Below the pieces are notes generated by a model. The model was not told the DNA's origin. It was given only the letters and a program-made list of their open reading frames with translations, and did no database searches. The position numbers were made by a program, and so were the translations under genes. A stretch of DNA of 64,000 nucleotides from Streptomyces sp. ISL-96 (GTDB lineage: Bacteria; Actinomycetota; Actinomycetes; Streptomycetales; Streptomycetaceae). Below are positions 27,138 through 36,194 of the stretch, piece after piece (positions within the stretch are counted from its first letter, which is position 1; the number at the start of each line of letters is the position of its first letter). The stretch covers positions 124,001-188,000 of the forward strand of contig NZ_JAGGPA010000006.1 in assembly GCF_018614035.1 (NCBI RefSeq), read 5' to 3'.

Positions 27138-27218
27138 GGATCCTCCAGCACCTTGCTATCGAGCGGCCGCCCCCCTGAGGTCTCCCCGGCGGAGCCAGAG
27201 GACGGAACGCCAGCCGCG

Positions 27219-29762
27219 ATGGCATTCAATCACTTACCTGCAGGCATGCACGATGCCTTGGAACCATTGTCCTTCACGCCAGTGACACACTCGGTGCCGA
27301 TGGCCAAGAATCACCGTCCCAGCAGACCTACGGAGAACACGGGTGCGCGCCCCTCTCCCCGTACGGTCCTCCACCGGCTCTCCGCAGGCGAGAGCCGGTC
27401 CTCGCGCATCACTCATACGGAGCACTTGCCCCCACGTGCGGGTTCTCATGCAGTGTGGCCCGACCGCATCCGTACGGAAGTGATCGCGGCGATTCAGGCC
27501 GCCGGGATCGAGCATCCCTGGACCCACCAGGCGCAGGCCGCCGAGCACGCCCTGGACGGCGAGTCGGTCGTCATCTCCACCGGCACGGCGTCCGGCAAGT
27601 CGCTCGCCTATCTGGCCCCTGTCCTCACCACCCTCCTCGACGGCTCCGAGGCACCGAACGGGCGCGGCACGACGGCCCTCTACCTCGCCCCCACCAAGGC
27701 CCTCGCCGCCGACCAGCGCCGCGCGGTGAAGGCCCTGGCCGCGCCGCTGGGCAACGCCGTCAGGCCGGCGGTCTACGACGGCGACACGCCGGTCGAGGAA
27801 CGCGAATGGGTACGTCAGTACGCCAACTACGTCCTCACCAATCCGGACATGCTGCACCTGGGGATACTCCCCTCCCATCCCCGCTGGGCCTCCTTCCTGC
27901 GCGCCCTGCGCTACGTCGTCATCGACGAGTGCCACACCTACCGCGGGGTCTTCGGCTCGCACGTGGCCCAGGTGATCCGCCGTCTTCGCCGCCTGTGCGC
28001 CCGCTACGGCGCGAATCCCGTCTTCCTCCTCGCCTCCGCCACCTCCGCGGAACCCGCCGTGTCGGCGGGCCGCCTGACCGGTCTCACCGTCCAGGAGGTC
28101 GCGGACGATGCCTCCCCGCGCGGTGAACTGGTGTTCGCCCTGTGGGAGCCGCCGCTGACCGAACTGCGGGGCGAGAAGGGCGCGCCCGTACGCCGGACCG
28201 CCACCGCCGAGACCGCCGACCTCCTCACCGACCTGACCGTGCAGGGTGTCCGCTCGGTCGCTTTCGTACGCTCCCGGCGCGGCGCCGAGCTGATCGCCCT
28301 CATCGCCCAGGAACGCCTGGCCGCCGTCGACCGCTCGCTCCCGGCCCGGGTCGCCGCCTATCGCGGCGGCTACCTCCCGGAGGAACGCCGCGCCCTGGAA
28401 CGTGCCCTGCACTCCGGCGAGCTCCTCGGCCTCGCCGCGACCACCGCACTCGAACTCGGCGTCGACGTGTCGGGCCTGGACGCCGTCGTCATCGCCGGAT
28501 ACCCCGGCACCCGTGCCTCCCTCTGGCAGCAGGCCGGCCGGGCCGGCCGTTCGGGTGAGGGCGCCCTGGCGGTCCTGGTAGCCCGCGACGACCCGCTGGA
28601 CACCTACCTCGTCCACCATCCCGACGCCCTGTTCCGCCAACCGGTGGAATCCACCGTCCTGGACCCCACCAATCCCTACGTCCTCGCCCCCCATCTGTGC
28701 GCCGCCGCCGCCGAGCACCCGCTCACTGACGCCGACATGGACCTCTTCGGACCGGCCGCCGCCGAACTGATGCCGCAGCTGGAGGCCGCGAATCTGCTCC
28801 GCCGCCGGGGCAAGTCCTGGTACTGGACCCGCCGGGAGCGGGCCGCCGACCTCACCGACATCCGGGGCGAGGGCGGCCGCCCCGTGCAGATCGTCGAGGC
28901 GGACACCGGCCGGCTCCTCGGCACGGTCGACGCGTCCGCCGCCCACGCATCCGTCCACGACGGCGCGGTCCACCTCCACCAGGGCCGTACGTACCTGGTG
29001 CGGCACCTGGACCTGGACGACCCGCACGGCGCAGTCGCCCTGGTCGAGGAGGCGAACCCGCCGTACTCCACCACCGCCCGCGACACCACCGCCATCTCCG
29101 TCCTGGAGACCGACACCGAGATCCCGTGGGGCGAAGGCCGCCTCTGCTTCGGCTCCGTCGAAGTCACCAACCAGGTCGTCTCCTTCCTCCGTCGCAAACT
29201 CATCACCGGCGAAGTGCTCGGTGAGACCAAACTCGACCTCCCTCCCCGTACGCTCCGGACCCGCGCGGTGTGGTGGACGGTCACCGAGGATCAGCTCGAC
29301 GCCGCCCGCGTCAACCCGGAGCAGCTGGGCGGCGCCCTGCACGCCGCCGAGCACGCCTCCATCGGGATGCTCCCGCTCTTCGCCACCTGCGACCGCTGGG
29401 ACATCGGCGGCGTCTCCATCCCGCTCCACCCGGACACCCTGCTGCCGACGGTCTTCGTCTACGACGGACATCCGGGCGGCGCCGGGTTCGCCGAGCGGGC
29501 CTTCCACACCGCGCGCCAGTGGCTGACGGCCACCCGTGAGGCCATCGCGTCCTGCGAGTGCGAGGCGGGCTGCCCCTCGTGCATCCAGTCGCCCAAGTGC
29601 GGCAACGGCAACGACCCGCTCAACAAGCGCGCCGCCGTCCGTCTCCTCACGGTCCTCCTCAGGGGAGCCCCGGCCGCCCAGGCCGACCAGGGCGCCCCGG
29701 ATACCCAGGATTCACCGGAGACCCCGAAGCCTCCTGCTGCCACGGAGAGCCCCTCGGAGTGA
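27219..29762 (+). CDS. MrfA/YprA-type SF2 DNA helicase with C-terminal Cys cluster
   Basis: This 847-residue helicase has Walker A TGTASGKS (121-128), DECH box (236-239), motif III SATS and a C-terminal helicase half with the Gln/Arg motif GRAGRSGEG. The C-terminal MrfA (DUF1998-like) domain ends with a four-cysteine cluster, CECEAGCPSC. Bacillus MrfA acts in excision of mitomycin-type adducts; a similar repair role is inferred. The frame is open far upstream. ATG at 27219 gives the N-terminus MAFNHLPAG seen in Streptomyces homologues, but residues 1-75 are non-conserved and a later start is possible. Its last 104 bases overlap the TadE-like gene on the other strand. Confidence 0.9.
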   Translation: MAFNHLPAGMHDALEPLSFTPVTHSVPMAKNHRPSRPTENTGARPSPRTVLHRLSAGESRSSRITHTEHLPPRAGSHAVWPDRIRTEVIAAIQAAGIEHPWTHQAQAAEHALDGESVVISTGTASGKSLAYLAPVLTTLLDGSEAPNGRGTTALYLAPTKALAADQRRAVKALAAPLGNAVRPAVYDGDTPVEEREWVRQYANYVLTNPDMLHLGILPSHPRWASFLRALRYVVIDECHTYRGVFGSHVAQVIRRLRRLCARYGANPVFLLASATSAEPAVSAGRLTGLTVQEVADDASPRGELVFALWEPPLTELRGEKGAPVRRTATAETADLLTDLTVQGVRSVAFVRSRRGAELIALIAQERLAAVDRSLPARVAAYRGGYLPEERRALERALHSGELLGLAATTALELGVDVSGLDAVVIAGYPGTRASLWQQAGRAGRSGEGALAVLVARDDPLDTYLVHHPDALFRQPVESTVLDPTNPYVLAPHLCAAAAEHPLTDADMDLFGPAAAELMPQLEAANLLRRRGKSWYWTRRERAADLTDIRGEGGRPVQIVEADTGRLLGTVDASAAHASVHDGAVHLHQGRTYLVRHLDLDDPHGAVALVEEANPPYSTTARDTTAISVLETDTEIPWGEGRLCFGSVEVTNQVVSFLRRKLITGEVLGETKLDLPPRTLRTRAVWWTVTEDQLDAARVNPEQLGGALHAAEHASIGMLPLFATCDRWDIGGVSIPLHPDTLLPTVFVYDGHPGGAGFAERAFHTARQWLTATREAIASCECEAGCPSCIQSPKCGNGNDPLNKRAAVRLLTVLLRGAPAAQADQGAPDTQDSPETPKPPAATESPSE

Positions 29763-30132
29763 ACCAGGCGGCCACGGGCCCGGCGGGCCCCGCGCGGGCC
29801 CTCACAGCCACCCTGTACGGCCCCGCACCGGCCTCCGCCAGTACGTCGGAGACCTCGCCGTAGACGGAACACCTGACCAGCCGCGCTTCCTGAGCCGACG
29901 CCACCTCGGCCGCCTCACCGCAGGCGGCGGCCTCACCCCGCATCCATTGCCCCGCGGCCGCGAGGGCCGCAAGATCAGCAGCACCACCGGCCCGGTGCCG
30001 AGCCACCACCGCCTGCCCGGCCGCCAATGCCACGCCGAACACGACGCCGGCCACCACCACAGCCACAACGGCCCACACGGTGGCGCTCCCCTGGTCCCCT
30101 CGCCCACCCCGGCCGCCCCACCTCCCCCTCAC
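29659..30132 (-). CDS. TadE-like pilus protein of the helicase/secretion neighbourhood
   Basis: The 157-residue protein has a short Arg/Gly leader, the hydrophobic pilin-like helix after QGSATVWAVVAVVVAG, and a Cys pair at GEAAACGEA / RLVRCSV. This is the mycobacterial Rv3654c-like family that follows TadE next to a helicase gene. The tail is a collagen-like string of proline-glycine triplets (PGYPGRPGRPGRPG). GTG at 30132 overlaps the tadE stop (GTGA). It is the last gene of the Tad operon and its 3' end runs 104 bases antisense into the helicase gene. Probably a minor pilus component or assembly factor; unproven. Confidence 0.8.
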   Translation of the reverse strand: MRGRWGGRGGRGDQGSATVWAVVAVVVAGVVFGVALAAGQAVVARHRAGGAADLAALAAAGQWMRGEAAACGEAAEVASAQEARLVRCSVYGEVSDVLAEAGAGPYRVAVRARAGPAGPVAAWFTPRGSPWQQEASGSPVNPGYPGRPGRPGRPGLP

Positions 30133-30506
30133 GCCGTCACCCCCACGCTCTCCTCGGCCAGTGCGACCGCCTCTGCCCGCAGCGTCAGGGACAGCGCGCC
30201 GAGGCCGGGCGATGGGGCCTCGACGGTTACTCGCACCAGGTCCCCCTCCCTGCCGACCGTCACGCGCGCACCGCGCGGCGCCGCCTGCCGGGCCGCTGCG
30301 GCCGACGCGCCCGCCGGCTCCTGCCGTGCGGCGGCCCTGGCGCCCGCCCTCGCCGCGTCCACGCACTGGATCTGCGCCGAAGTCGCCATCAGCGCCCAGA
30401 TCAGCGCCATGGTGAAGAGCACCAGCGCCGGCACCACCACGGCCGCCTCCGCCGTGACATAGCCCCGGTCCGCGCGTCCCCGTTCGCCTGCCTCAGAACG
30501 GCACAT
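30129..30506 (-). CDS. TadE-family minor pilin
   Basis: This 125-residue protein has the TadE hallmark RGYVTAEAAVVVPALVLF, with Glu five residues into the hydrophobic helix as in prepilins. An Ala/Arg-rich periplasmic part follows. ATG at 30506 overlaps the upstream pilin-like gene by 14 bases; an upstream ATG at 30524 is possible. It belongs to the Tad/Flp pilus set and is presumably inserted in the membrane via its N-terminal helix as a pseudopilin. No prepilin peptidase gene is present in the window. Confidence 0.85.
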   Translation of the reverse strand: MCRSEAGERGRADRGYVTAEAAVVVPALVLFTMALIWALMATSAQIQCVDAARAGARAAARQEPAGASAAAARQAAPRGARVTVGREGDLVRVTVEAPSPGLGALSLTLRAEAVALAEESVGVTA

Positions 30507-30699
30507 TGAGTGCCTTCCCCACAACCGCTTCCAGTGCCCCCGCGACCATGTCGCTCGTAACGACCTTGTAGAGCACCGCCGCGAAAGCGCAGGCAGCGAT
30601 CGTCCCCATCGCGTACTCGGACGTCGTCATCCCCGCGTCCCCGCCACCGGCCGCACCGCACACCAGCCTGCGTGCCCGTACCCGCATCCACACCCACAT
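30493..30699 (-). CDS. DUF4244 Flp-pilin-like small protein
   Basis: This 68-residue protein has a basic N-terminus, then AGMTTSEYAMGTIAACAFAAVLYKVV. The Gly/Thr-Thr-Ser-Glu-Tyr pattern ahead of a hydrophobic helix is that of Flp-type major pilins, with processing expected just before the helix. DUF4244 proteins occupy this slot in actinobacterial Tad operons and are the best candidate for the pilin subunit. ATG at 30699 has GGGGG about six bases upstream; the frame extends upstream without support. It lies 14 bases after tadC. Confidence 0.85.
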   Translation of the reverse strand: MWVWMRVRARRLVCGAAGGGDAGMTTSEYAMGTIAACAFAAVLYKVVTSDMVAGALEAVVGKALNVPF

Positions 30700-30713
30700 G
30701 TCGACCCCCAAGG

Positions 30714-31505
30714 TCAGTTGCCGTTCATCAGTCCGCTCGCCAGTCCGATCACCACGGGCGCCACGCCGACCACCAGGAAGGCGGGCAGAAAACACAGCCC
30801 GACGGGCCCGACCATCAGCACGCCCGCCCGCTGCGCCCGGGCCGCCGCCTCCCGCGCCCGTTCCGCTCTGAGGCCCTCGGCCAGCCGGGCGACGGGTTCA
30901 GCCGCCGGAGCCCCGGTGGCGCCCGCCCGTTCCAGGCAGCGGGCCAGCCCCGCGGCGCCCGGTATCGCGCCCAGCCGCCCCCACGCGTCGGCCGGTTCAC
31001 CTCCGAGCCGCAGCTCGGCGGCGGTCCGCGCCAGCCGCTCACCCACCGGGCCTCCGAGCGAATCCCCGACCGCCTCCGCCGCCTCGCGCGGCCCCGCGCC
31101 GGCCGAGATACAGGCCGCCAGAAGATCGGCGGCAAGCGGCAGTTGGCGGGCATCAATCGGGTCCTCTTCGCGCGGCTTGCGCCCCCGCTGCCACCGCACG
31201 GCTGCGTACGCCGCGACCGCCCCGACCGCGCAGCCGGTGAGCCCACCCACCAGCACGTATCCGGTGACGACGGCCCCCAGCGGCGGCCCCGAGCGCAACA
31301 GCCGCACCCCGTACTCGGGCCTCCACCGCCACCCGCGCCCGAAGCCGGCCCCGGCCGCACCTGCCGCCTCCATGGCCAGCAGCGCCGCCAGCCGCCTGCG
31401 CATCAACCGCTCCCGCCGCCGCCCGGCCAGCGCGAGCGCCAGCCACACCGCGGTGGCCGCGACCGACACCACCACCCCCAGCCTGTGGACAATTTCCCCG
31501 CTCAT
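30714..31505 (-). CDS. tadC: Tad pilus inner-membrane platform protein TadC
   Basis: This 263-residue type II secretion F-domain protein has an N-terminal membrane helix (about 10-30), a second hydrophobic region near 75-105, the cytoplasmic GSPII_F helical domain (LPLAADLLAACISAGAG, about 125-215) and a C-terminal helix pair ending GLASGLMNGN. It forms the assembly platform with TadB. ATG at 31505 overlaps the tadB stop (ATGA). Ala/Arg content is very high, as in all genes of this operon. Confidence 0.88.
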   Translation of the reverse strand: MSGEIVHRLGVVVSVAATAVWLALALAGRRRERLMRRRLAALLAMEAAGAAGAGFGRGWRWRPEYGVRLLRSGPPLGAVVTGYVLVGGLTGCAVGAVAAYAAVRWQRGRKPREEDPIDARQLPLAADLLAACISAGAGPREAAEAVGDSLGGPVGERLARTAAELRLGGEPADAWGRLGAIPGAAGLARCLERAGATGAPAAEPVARLAEGLRAERAREAAARAQRAGVLMVGPVGLCFLPAFLVVGVAPVVIGLASGLMNGN

Positions 31506-32365
31506 GAGCCCTCCCCCCGTCGCACGATCCGCCGGGCCCACAAGAGACCCGCACCTTCCAACAGCCCGCCGACCAGCAGGCACCCCAGACCGGCCGGAGT
31601 GTGCAGCAGCACCCGCAGCGGTCCGGCCCCCAGCGCGCTGCCGATCAGCAGCCCGGCCACCGGAAGCAGCGCCAAGAGCACCACCGTCGCCCACGCCCCG
31701 GTCAGCTGGGCCCGGAGGTTCTCCCGCTGGTCGCGCTCGGCCCGCAGCGCACCCTCCAGGCGGTCGAGTCCGGCGGCGAGACCGGCGCCGCCGTCCACCG
31801 CCACCCGCCAGCACGCGGCGACCCCCACGAGCCCGTCCGCCCCCGGCCGGCGCGCCGCCCTCCGCAGCGCATCGGGTACGTCCCCGCCGAACCGCGCCGC
31901 CGCCAGCACGTCGGCCTCCGCCCCGCCCAGGCCACCGGTGCCCGTCGCGGCGGCGAACAGGGCCTGCCCCGGCTGCCTCCCGGCCCGTAACTCGCCCGCC
32001 ACCGCCGCGCACAGCGCGATCACTTCGTCCGCCCGCTTCCCCCGCTCACGGCGCCGCTCCCCGGCCCGCAGCCGGCGCCGCGCCAGCGGCACAGCCACCG
32101 CTCCCGCGACCAACGGCAGGACCGACTCGCCCAGTACGGCCACGAGCACCGCGACCGGCACACAGAGCCACTCCCGACCCAGCCGCCCCCGCACCGATGC
32201 CGCCAACCGCTCCCACAGCGCACCCGGGCCGCCCGGGTCCACCGCCCCGCCCGCGAGCATCAGCCGCGCCCGCCGCAGGTCCCGGTCCCGCCCTGCCAGC
32301 AGCCAGGCCGCCGCCCCCGCGCACATCGCCGCCGCATACACCGGCGCCGCGCCCGCGCCCGTCAC
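31502..32365 (-). CDS. tadB: Tad pilus inner-membrane platform protein TadB
   Basis: This 287-residue GSPII_F-domain protein partners TadC. Membrane helices are readable near residues 5-20, 70-95 and at the C-terminus (VVLLALLPVAGLLIGSALG and LGCLLVGGLLEGAGLLW). The cytoplasmic domain contains ADEVIALCAAVAGELRAGR. The start is taken at GTG 32365, which overlaps the tadA stop as GTGA. The open frame continues upstream for 500 codons, antisense-like and in another frame of tadA, and should not be used. Confidence 0.86.
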   Translation of the reverse strand: MTGAGAAPVYAAAMCAGAAAWLLAGRDRDLRRARLMLAGGAVDPGGPGALWERLAASVRGRLGREWLCVPVAVLVAVLGESVLPLVAGAVAVPLARRRLRAGERRRERGKRADEVIALCAAVAGELRAGRQPGQALFAAATGTGGLGGAEADVLAAARFGGDVPDALRRAARRPGADGLVGVAACWRVAVDGGAGLAAGLDRLEGALRAERDQRENLRAQLTGAWATVVLLALLPVAGLLIGSALGAGPLRVLLHTPAGLGCLLVGGLLEGAGLLWARRIVRRGEGS

Positions 32366-33510
32366 AGCGCACCCCCGATCAGCGCACGCAGCCGCAGCCA
32401 GCCGCGTTCGTACGAGAAGGCCTCCGCGCCCCACCGCAGCGCCGGCACGGTCACCACCAGCCCCGCCGCGTCCCGCTCCAGCACGTGGACCTCGGCGACC
32501 CGCCGCAGCCCGCCCCGGCCGCGCGCGAGATGCACGACCACCGACAGGGCCGCCGCCAGCTGACTGTGCAGCGCCGCCCGGTCGAGCCCCGCGGCCGCCC
32601 CGAGCGCCTCCAGCCGCGCCGGGACATCCGTCGCAGCGTTGGCGTGCACGGTCCCGCATCCACCTTCGTGTCCCGTGTTGAGCGCGGACAGGAGCTCGGT
32701 GACCTCGGCGCCCCGCACCTCGCCGACCACCAGCCGGTCGGGCCGCATCCGCAGCGCCTGACGCACCAGGTCCCGCAGCGTGATCTGCCCCGCGCCCTCC
32801 TGGTTCGCGGGTCGCGACTCCAGCCGCACCACATGCGGGTGATCGGGCCTCAGCTCCGCCGAGTCCTCGGCCAGCACGATCCGCTCCCGCTCCCCGACAA
32901 GCCCCAGCAAGGTCGACAGCAGCGTGGTCTTCCCCGTGCCCGTGCCCCCGCTGATCAGGTACGAGAGCCGGGCTTCGACGATGGCCCGCAGCAGTCCGTC
33001 GCCGCCCGGCGGCACCGTCCCGGCCTCGACCAGCTCGGCCAGCGAGAACGCCTTGGGCCGCACCACCCGCAGCGACAGGCACGTGGAGCCGACCGCCACC
33101 GGCGGCAGCACCGCGTGCATCCGCGTCCCGTCGGGCAGCCGGGCGTCCACCCACGGCCTCGCGTCGTCCAGCCGCCGCCCCGCCACCGCCGCGAGCCGCT
33201 GCGCGAGCCTGCGCACCGCGGTCGCGTCGGCGAACGAGACCCCGGTGAGCTCGAGGCCGCCGCCCCGGTCCACCCACACCCGGTCGGGCGCCGACACCAG
33301 CACATCCGTCACCGAGGGGTCGGCGAGCAGCGGTTCCAGCGTCCCCGTCCCCACCAGCTCGCAGCGCATTTCCTCGGCAGCCCCCAGCACCTCCGCGTCC
33401 CCCAGCAGCCGTCCCTGCGCCCGCAGCGCGGCAGCCACCCGGGCCGGCGTCGGCTCCGCACCGCTCTCGGCGAGCCGCTGCCTCACGGCGTCGAGCATTC
33501 CCGCGCTCAT
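32362..33510 (-). CDS. tadA: Tad pilus assembly ATPase TadA/CpaF
   Basis: This 382-residue secretion ATPase powers pilus assembly as a hexamer. Walker A is GGTGTGKTT (188-196), the Walker B region is RLVVGEVRG with Glu264, and a His-box-like segment reads GGCGTVHANAATD. The N-terminal domain (about 1-150) has the LLADPSVTDVLV motif shared by CpaF proteins. ATG at 33510 overlaps the TadZ stop (ATGA). All catalytic motifs are intact. Confidence 0.95.
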   Translation of the reverse strand: MSAGMLDAVRQRLAESGAEPTPARVAAALRAQGRLLGDAEVLGAAEEMRCELVGTGTLEPLLADPSVTDVLVSAPDRVWVDRGGGLELTGVSFADATAVRRLAQRLAAVAGRRLDDARPWVDARLPDGTRMHAVLPPVAVGSTCLSLRVVRPKAFSLAELVEAGTVPPGGDGLLRAIVEARLSYLISGGTGTGKTTLLSTLLGLVGERERIVLAEDSAELRPDHPHVVRLESRPANQEGAGQITLRDLVRQALRMRPDRLVVGEVRGAEVTELLSALNTGHEGGCGTVHANAATDVPARLEALGAAAGLDRAALHSQLAAALSVVVHLARGRGGLRRVAEVHVLERDAAGLVVTVPALRWGAEAFSYERGWLRLRALIGGAL

Positions 33511-34628
33511 GAGACACCGCCCCCGGCGAGCGCCTGCTCCCAGAACGCCGTACAGAACCGGGCCAGCGGTCCGCGCGCACTGCCACCCGGTGGTGTACCG
33601 CCGGCCTGCGCCTCCAGCAGCCCCGACTCCATCGGCAGCTCACCGGCCAGCGGAAGCCCCAGCAGCCCCGCCACCGACTCCTCGTCCAGCCCTGCGGCGT
33701 ACGGCCCGCGCACCACCACCCGCAGGTCCCGCAGCACCATGCCCGCCGTGGACGCAACCCGGCTCGCCGCCGCGACGGCCCGCAGCTCGGCGGGCACCAC
33801 CAGCAGTCCGAGGTCGAGCTGGGCCAGCGCCTCGGCCACGGCCTCGTCGACCCGGCGCGGCAGGTCCACGACCACGACCCCACCACGCCTTCGCGCGGCG
33901 GCCAGCACCGAGCGCATCGCTTCCGGCGGGATCACCACACGGTCGCCCCGGTCCCAGCTCAGCACGCGCAGCGCATGCAGCTCGGGCAGCGACTCCTCGA
34001 GCGCACCGCTGCCGACCCGCCCCCTGGACTCCGCGAAATCGGGCCACCGCATGCCTTCCACGGCTTCCCCACCGAGCAGTACGTCGAGGCCGCCGCCCAG
34101 CGGATCGCCGTCGATGAGCATCGTGCGCAGGCCCGTGCGAGCGGCGGCCACGGCCAGCGCACACGCCAGAGTGGAAGCCCCTGCCCCGCCCCGCCCGCCG
34201 AGCACTCCCACGGTCAGGGCCTGGCGCCCCACCCCCTCCGCCACATCGGCGATGCGCTCGACCAGCCAGCTTTCCGCGTCGGGCAGCCGCAGCACATGGT
34301 CGGCGCCGATCTCCACCGCGCGCCGCCACACATCGGGGTCGTCCTGGTCCTTGCCCACGAGCATCACGCCGCGTCTGCGCACTCCCCCGCGTCCGAGCAC
34401 AGCCCCGCGCACCCGGTCGGCAGCGTCGTCGCCGACGAGGATCAGCGGCGCGTTCTCCCAGCTGCCCCTCCGCTCGGGCACCGCGTGGTGGACTTCCGGT
34501 TCGGCGCCCGCCGCGGCGCACAGCCGCAGCAGATCGTCGAGCAGGTCGACGTCCTCGGTGACGATCAGCGGTCCGCCCTGCCGCGCTTCGGCGGCCGGCG
34601 GTCGGTCGGGTGTCATGGATCCGGCCAC
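33507..34628 (-). CDS. TadZ/CpaE-like pilus localisation ATPase homologue
   Basis: This 373-residue protein has an N-terminal receiver-like domain (about 1-120), then a MinD/ParA-fold domain starting at LTVGVLGGRGGAGAS. The P-loop lacks the lysine after the second Gly-Ala, as in many CpaE/TadZ proteins, so ATPase activity may be lost. MinD-like MLIDGDPLGGGLDVLLG and VVVVDLP strands follow. It probably marks the site of pilus assembly. In Streptomyces annotations it is often called a septum-site-determining protein. GTG at 34628 is preferred because AAGGGGG lies eight bases upstream; an in-frame GTG at 34688 would add 20 residues. First gene of the Tad operon. Confidence 0.85.
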   Translation of the reverse strand: MAGSMTPDRPPAAEARQGGPLIVTEDVDLLDDLLRLCAAAGAEPEVHHAVPERRGSWENAPLILVGDDAADRVRGAVLGRGGVRRRGVMLVGKDQDDPDVWRRAVEIGADHVLRLPDAESWLVERIADVAEGVGRQALTVGVLGGRGGAGASTLACALAVAAARTGLRTMLIDGDPLGGGLDVLLGGEAVEGMRWPDFAESRGRVGSGALEESLPELHALRVLSWDRGDRVVIPPEAMRSVLAAARRRGGVVVVDLPRRVDEAVAEALAQLDLGLLVVPAELRAVAAASRVASTAGMVLRDLRVVVRGPYAAGLDEESVAGLLGLPLAGELPMESGLLEAQAGGTPPGGSARGPLARFCTAFWEQALAGGGVS

Positions 34629-34997
34629 GATCTCCGCCCCCTTCTCACTGCGATTCCTTGCGTCCACGAACTTCGCGGACGCAATCACCGTGGGGGGATC
34701 TGGTAAATCGTGTGGATCTTGCTAAAAAACGGGGGACAACTCATCGGTTGTGAATATCCCGCTCACCTATACCAGTGACTTCCGGAGAGCTGCGGAACGA
34801 CTACTCACCGTGACACGTCTTGTGAGTGGAAGGCAGCTGCGGCCACGGGCCGGGAGGGGGAAGAATGATCAGAACCGGAGGGCAAAACCGCGTCCGGACA
34901 TGCGACGACCCCCGTCGGGGGGGAGAACGGGGGTCGTCTCCACGGCCGACTCGGGGGGGGAGGAGTCGGACCGGGGTAGCACGGTCGCGAACGATCC
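34629..34997. other. Divergent intergenic region between the Tad operon and HAD gene
   Basis: This 369-base stretch has no supported gene. It should hold the Tad operon promoter (minus strand) and the HAD gene promoter. Its left half is relatively A+T-rich (CTAAAAAACGGGGG at about 34722-34735). Its right half holds two G-rich hairpins. Confidence 0.5.
34904..34968 (+). promoter_or_regulatory. Paired G-rich hairpins before the HAD gene
   Basis: GACGACCCCCGT (34904-34915) pairs perfectly with ACGGGGGTCGTC (34927-34938). A second, weaker GACTC...GAGTC hairpin with a G8 loop follows at about 34949-34968. They lie 30-95 bases ahead of the HAD start and could be an attenuator, a terminator of a short RNA, or a leader structure. 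Confidence 0.45.
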
Positions 34998-35936
34998 GTG
35001 ACTTCCATGGTGTACCCGAGAGCCTTCTCAGGCAAACCCACGCGCCACAGCGTACGCCGAATGGTGGGCGCCTATGCTCGCCTCGTGGAAAACCGCTCCT
35101 TGCCGCGAACAGCCGCCTTCTTCGACCTCGACAAGACCGTCATTGCGAAGTCGAGCACGCTGACCTTCAGCAAGTCCTTCTATCAAGGCGGACTGATCAG
35201 CCGCAGAGCTGCTCTCCGTACGGCCTACACCCAGTTCGTCTTCCTCGCCGGAGGCGCGGACCACGACCAGATGGAGCGCATGCGCGAGTACCTCTCCGCA
35301 CTCTGCAAGGGCTGGAACGTCCAACAGGTCAAAGAGATCGTCGCCGAGACACTGCACGACCTGATCGACCCCATCATTTACGACGAGGCGGCCTCCCTCA
35401 TCGAGGAGCATCACACCGCCGGCCGCGACGTCGTGATCGTCTCCACCTCGGGCGCGGAGGTGGTCGAGCCGATCGGGGAGCTCCTGGGAGCCGACCGCGT
35501 GGTGGCGACCCGGATGGTCGTCGGCGACGACGGCTGCTTCACGGGCGAGATCGAGTACTACGCGTACGGCCCCACCAAGGCCGAGGCGATCAAGGAGCTC
35601 GCGGCGTCCGAGGGATACGACCTGGCGCGCTGTTACGCGTACAGCGATTCGGCGACGGACATCCCGATGCTCGAGTCGGTCGGCCATCCCTGCGCGGTCA
35701 ATCCGGACCGGGCGCTGCGCCGCGAAGCAGTCGCCCGCGAATGGCCGGTTCTCGTCTTCAACCGGCCGGTCCGGCTCAAGCAGCGGCTGCCCGCCTTCTC
35801 CATGCCGCCCCGCCCCGCGCTCGTCGCCGCGGCCGCGGTCGGAGCGGCCGCCGCCACCGCGGGTCTGGTCTGGTACGTCAGCCGCAGGCCCGGCCGGCGA
35901 GCCAGGCGCCAATACGAAACCTTTGCCCGTATTTGA
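34998..35936 (+). CDS. HAD-superfamily (SerB-like, HAD-IB) hydrolase with C-terminal membrane anchor
   Basis: This phosphatase-like protein of up to 312 residues has HAD motif I FFDLDKTV (nucleophile Asp43, Asp45), motif II VSTSGA and motif IV SDSATDIPML. A helical cap lies between the first two. After the core comes a hydrophobic anchor (about 274-293, ALVAAAAVGAAAATAGLVWYV) and a basic tail, so it should be tethered to the membrane with the enzyme in the cytoplasm. The start is uncertain: GTG 34998 is the furthest, but ATG 35061 or GTG 35085 would still keep the whole domain. Neither has a ribosome-binding site. The substrate is unknown; phosphoserine-like or lipid phosphates are typical. 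Confidence 0.85.
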   Translation: MTSMVYPRAFSGKPTRHSVRRMVGAYARLVENRSLPRTAAFFDLDKTVIAKSSTLTFSKSFYQGGLISRRAALRTAYTQFVFLAGGADHDQMERMREYLSALCKGWNVQQVKEIVAETLHDLIDPIIYDEAASLIEEHHTAGRDVVIVSTSGAEVVEPIGELLGADRVVATRMVVGDDGCFTGEIEYYAYGPTKAEAIKELAASEGYDLARCYAYSDSATDIPMLESVGHPCAVNPDRALRREAVAREWPVLVFNRPVRLKQRLPAFSMPPRPALVAAAAVGAAAATAGLVWYVSRRPGRRARRQYETFARI

Positions 35937-36194
35937 ACCGATACGCAAAGAAGCATGTCCAGGGCTTTCGCTTCCCCGGCTTCAGGAGTACAAATGAGGT
36001 AACGGCCCGCGAGACCACGGACATCCGAGAGGATGACCTACAACGCAGTAAGGCCCCACGGACCGAGCATGGAAGTTGAGCACCCACGCGACGTCGACCC
36101 GTCGATTACGGGCCAGCCGCACCAGGTGACGGGCAAAGTACCCGACCTGATGGGCATAAATTCGAGGACGCATGGTAACTCGGCGGACATGCCA
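35937..36194. other. Gene-free stretch between convergent genes
   Basis: Between the HAD stop and the terminator at 36195 I see no convincing gene. Open frames on both strands lack ribosome-binding sites and run through the terminator into the neighbouring gene. Confidence 0.5.

Noticed and set aside
31502-33886. A 794-codon reading of the TadB frame extending upstream through tadA
   Set aside because: Only the last 287 codons are TadB. The upstream part overlaps tadA in another frame, and a GTG overlapping the tadA stop gives a natural start.
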